Part shown: positions 39,424 through 39,795 of the stretch, piece by piece
Position numbering within the stretch: position 1 is the stretch's first letter
Layout of the letters: every line of letters begins with the position of its first letter
Virus record (IMG/VR): IMGVR_UViG_3300024333_000010
Coordinates: 1 to 39,795 of that record
From: a virus
Length of the DNA: 39,795 nucleotides
Direction: 5' to 3' (one strand)
The notes under the pieces: generated by a model
The model's database searches: none
The model's input: only the letters and a program-made list of their open reading frames with translations
Told to the model about the DNA's origin: nothing
Translations under genes and position numbers: made by a program

Positions 39424-39795
39424 AGTATTACTATCTTGTACTTATTCTCGTATTTTTTAAATGCTTCGTATTGGTTTTTAGTAATATACAAATTGCCACC
39501 AATACTAACATCATCTGGTAGTTCTTCTATTGGTGTATTAGATAAATTACAATTACCCTTTACTATTAAATTCTTACCTATTTTTCTTATTTTACTATAA
39601 GATAAATATAAATTATCACCAAATGTCATATTATCTGGTAGTTCTTCTATTGGTGTATCAGATAAATCACAATTACCCTTTACTATTAAATTCTTACCTA
39701 TTTTTCTTATTTTACTAAAATGTAAATCCAAATCGCCACTAATATTAACATTATCTAGTAGTTCTTCTATTGGTGTATAAGATAAATAACAATTA
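39420..39795 (-). CDS. 20-residue-repeat (LRR-like) protein, 5' part outside the window
   Basis: The last 125 residues are visible; the frame is open to the edge (NCYLSYTPIEELLDNVNISG and on), so the start lies beyond. Six solenoid repeats alternate GDLDLHFSKIRKIGKNLIV and KGNCDLSDTPIEELPDNMTF, with the same cap (QYEAFKKYENKYKIVIL) as the paralogue at 5460-6221. It is coupled to the metallopeptidase gene. I expect, but cannot see, the same N-terminal peptide. Function unknown; repeat solenoids usually bind other proteins. Confidence 0.75.
   Translation of the reverse strand, partial: NCYLSYTPIEELLDNVNISGDLDLHFSKIRKIGKNLIVKGNCDLSDTPIEELPDNMTFGDNLYLSYSKIRKIGKNLIVKGNCNLSNTPIEELPDDVSIGGNLYITKNQYEAFKKYENKYKIVIL

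Overview
The window is part of the genome of an AT-rich, T4-like contractile-tailed phage (myovirus). This follows from homologues of T4 head proteins (gp21, gp22, gp23), tail and baseplate proteins (gp18, gp19, gp26, a gp29-type tape measure, gp53, gp27, gp5, gp25, gp6) and replication/recombination proteins (gp32, gp41, UvsY, UvsW), from TATAAATA late promoters, and from eight tRNA genes. Strong purine-rich Shine-Dalgarno sites suggest a bacterial host with ordinary initiation; nothing here identifies the host. Almost everything is read from the minus strand, so the functional order runs from high to low coordinates. Only uvsY-uvsW (29.5-31.4 kb) is confidently on the plus strand.

Layout. 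39795-36938: a cargo-like cluster: a 20-residue-repeat (LRR-like) protein that runs off the window, an HExxH metallopeptidase and an ADP-ribosyltransferase-like protein. 36933-33379: head operon from a late promoter: 95-aa protein, gp67-like core peptide, protease gp21, bipolar core protein, scaffold gp22, capsid gp23, then a strong terminator. 33281-31644: a homing endonuclease, convergent with uvsW. 29475-24029: early/replication block with tRNAs scattered between small genes, gp41 helicase, a metallophosphoesterase and zinc-ribbon proteins. 23851-22940: gp32. 22807-22406: S-adenosylmethionine decarboxylase behind two late promoters. 22364-583: the tail operon, in the usual order fibre proteins, tube paralogue, sheath, tube, assembly chaperone, tape measure, tube cap, LysM wedge, hub, spike, gp25, gp6, an LRR insertion and a giant gp7/protein I-like fibre protein. 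It ends in a PcfJ-like gene cut by the window start.

The most interesting signal is a shared N-terminal peptide of the form M(K/R)LLxYLxE on otherwise unrelated proteins (PcfJ-like, two-helix membrane protein, LRR-like, ADP-ribosyltransferase-like, metallopeptidase, 95-aa protein). It resembles the T4 capsid-targeting sequence that is cut by gp21 after (L/I)xE, so these proteins may be packaged in the head and ejected into the host like T4 Alt and the internal proteins. Two of them also share a C-terminal module.

Second, the gp26-like chaperone gene ends on an AAATTTTTTC slippery run and continues in the -1 frame for 60 codons without its own start, just ahead of the tape measure gene. This is the position and form of the classic tail-chaperone programmed frameshift. 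Other notable points are tRNA punctuation around the helicase gene, a 99-bp near-identical duplication of a head-core module, and two promoter classes that separate early from late genes.
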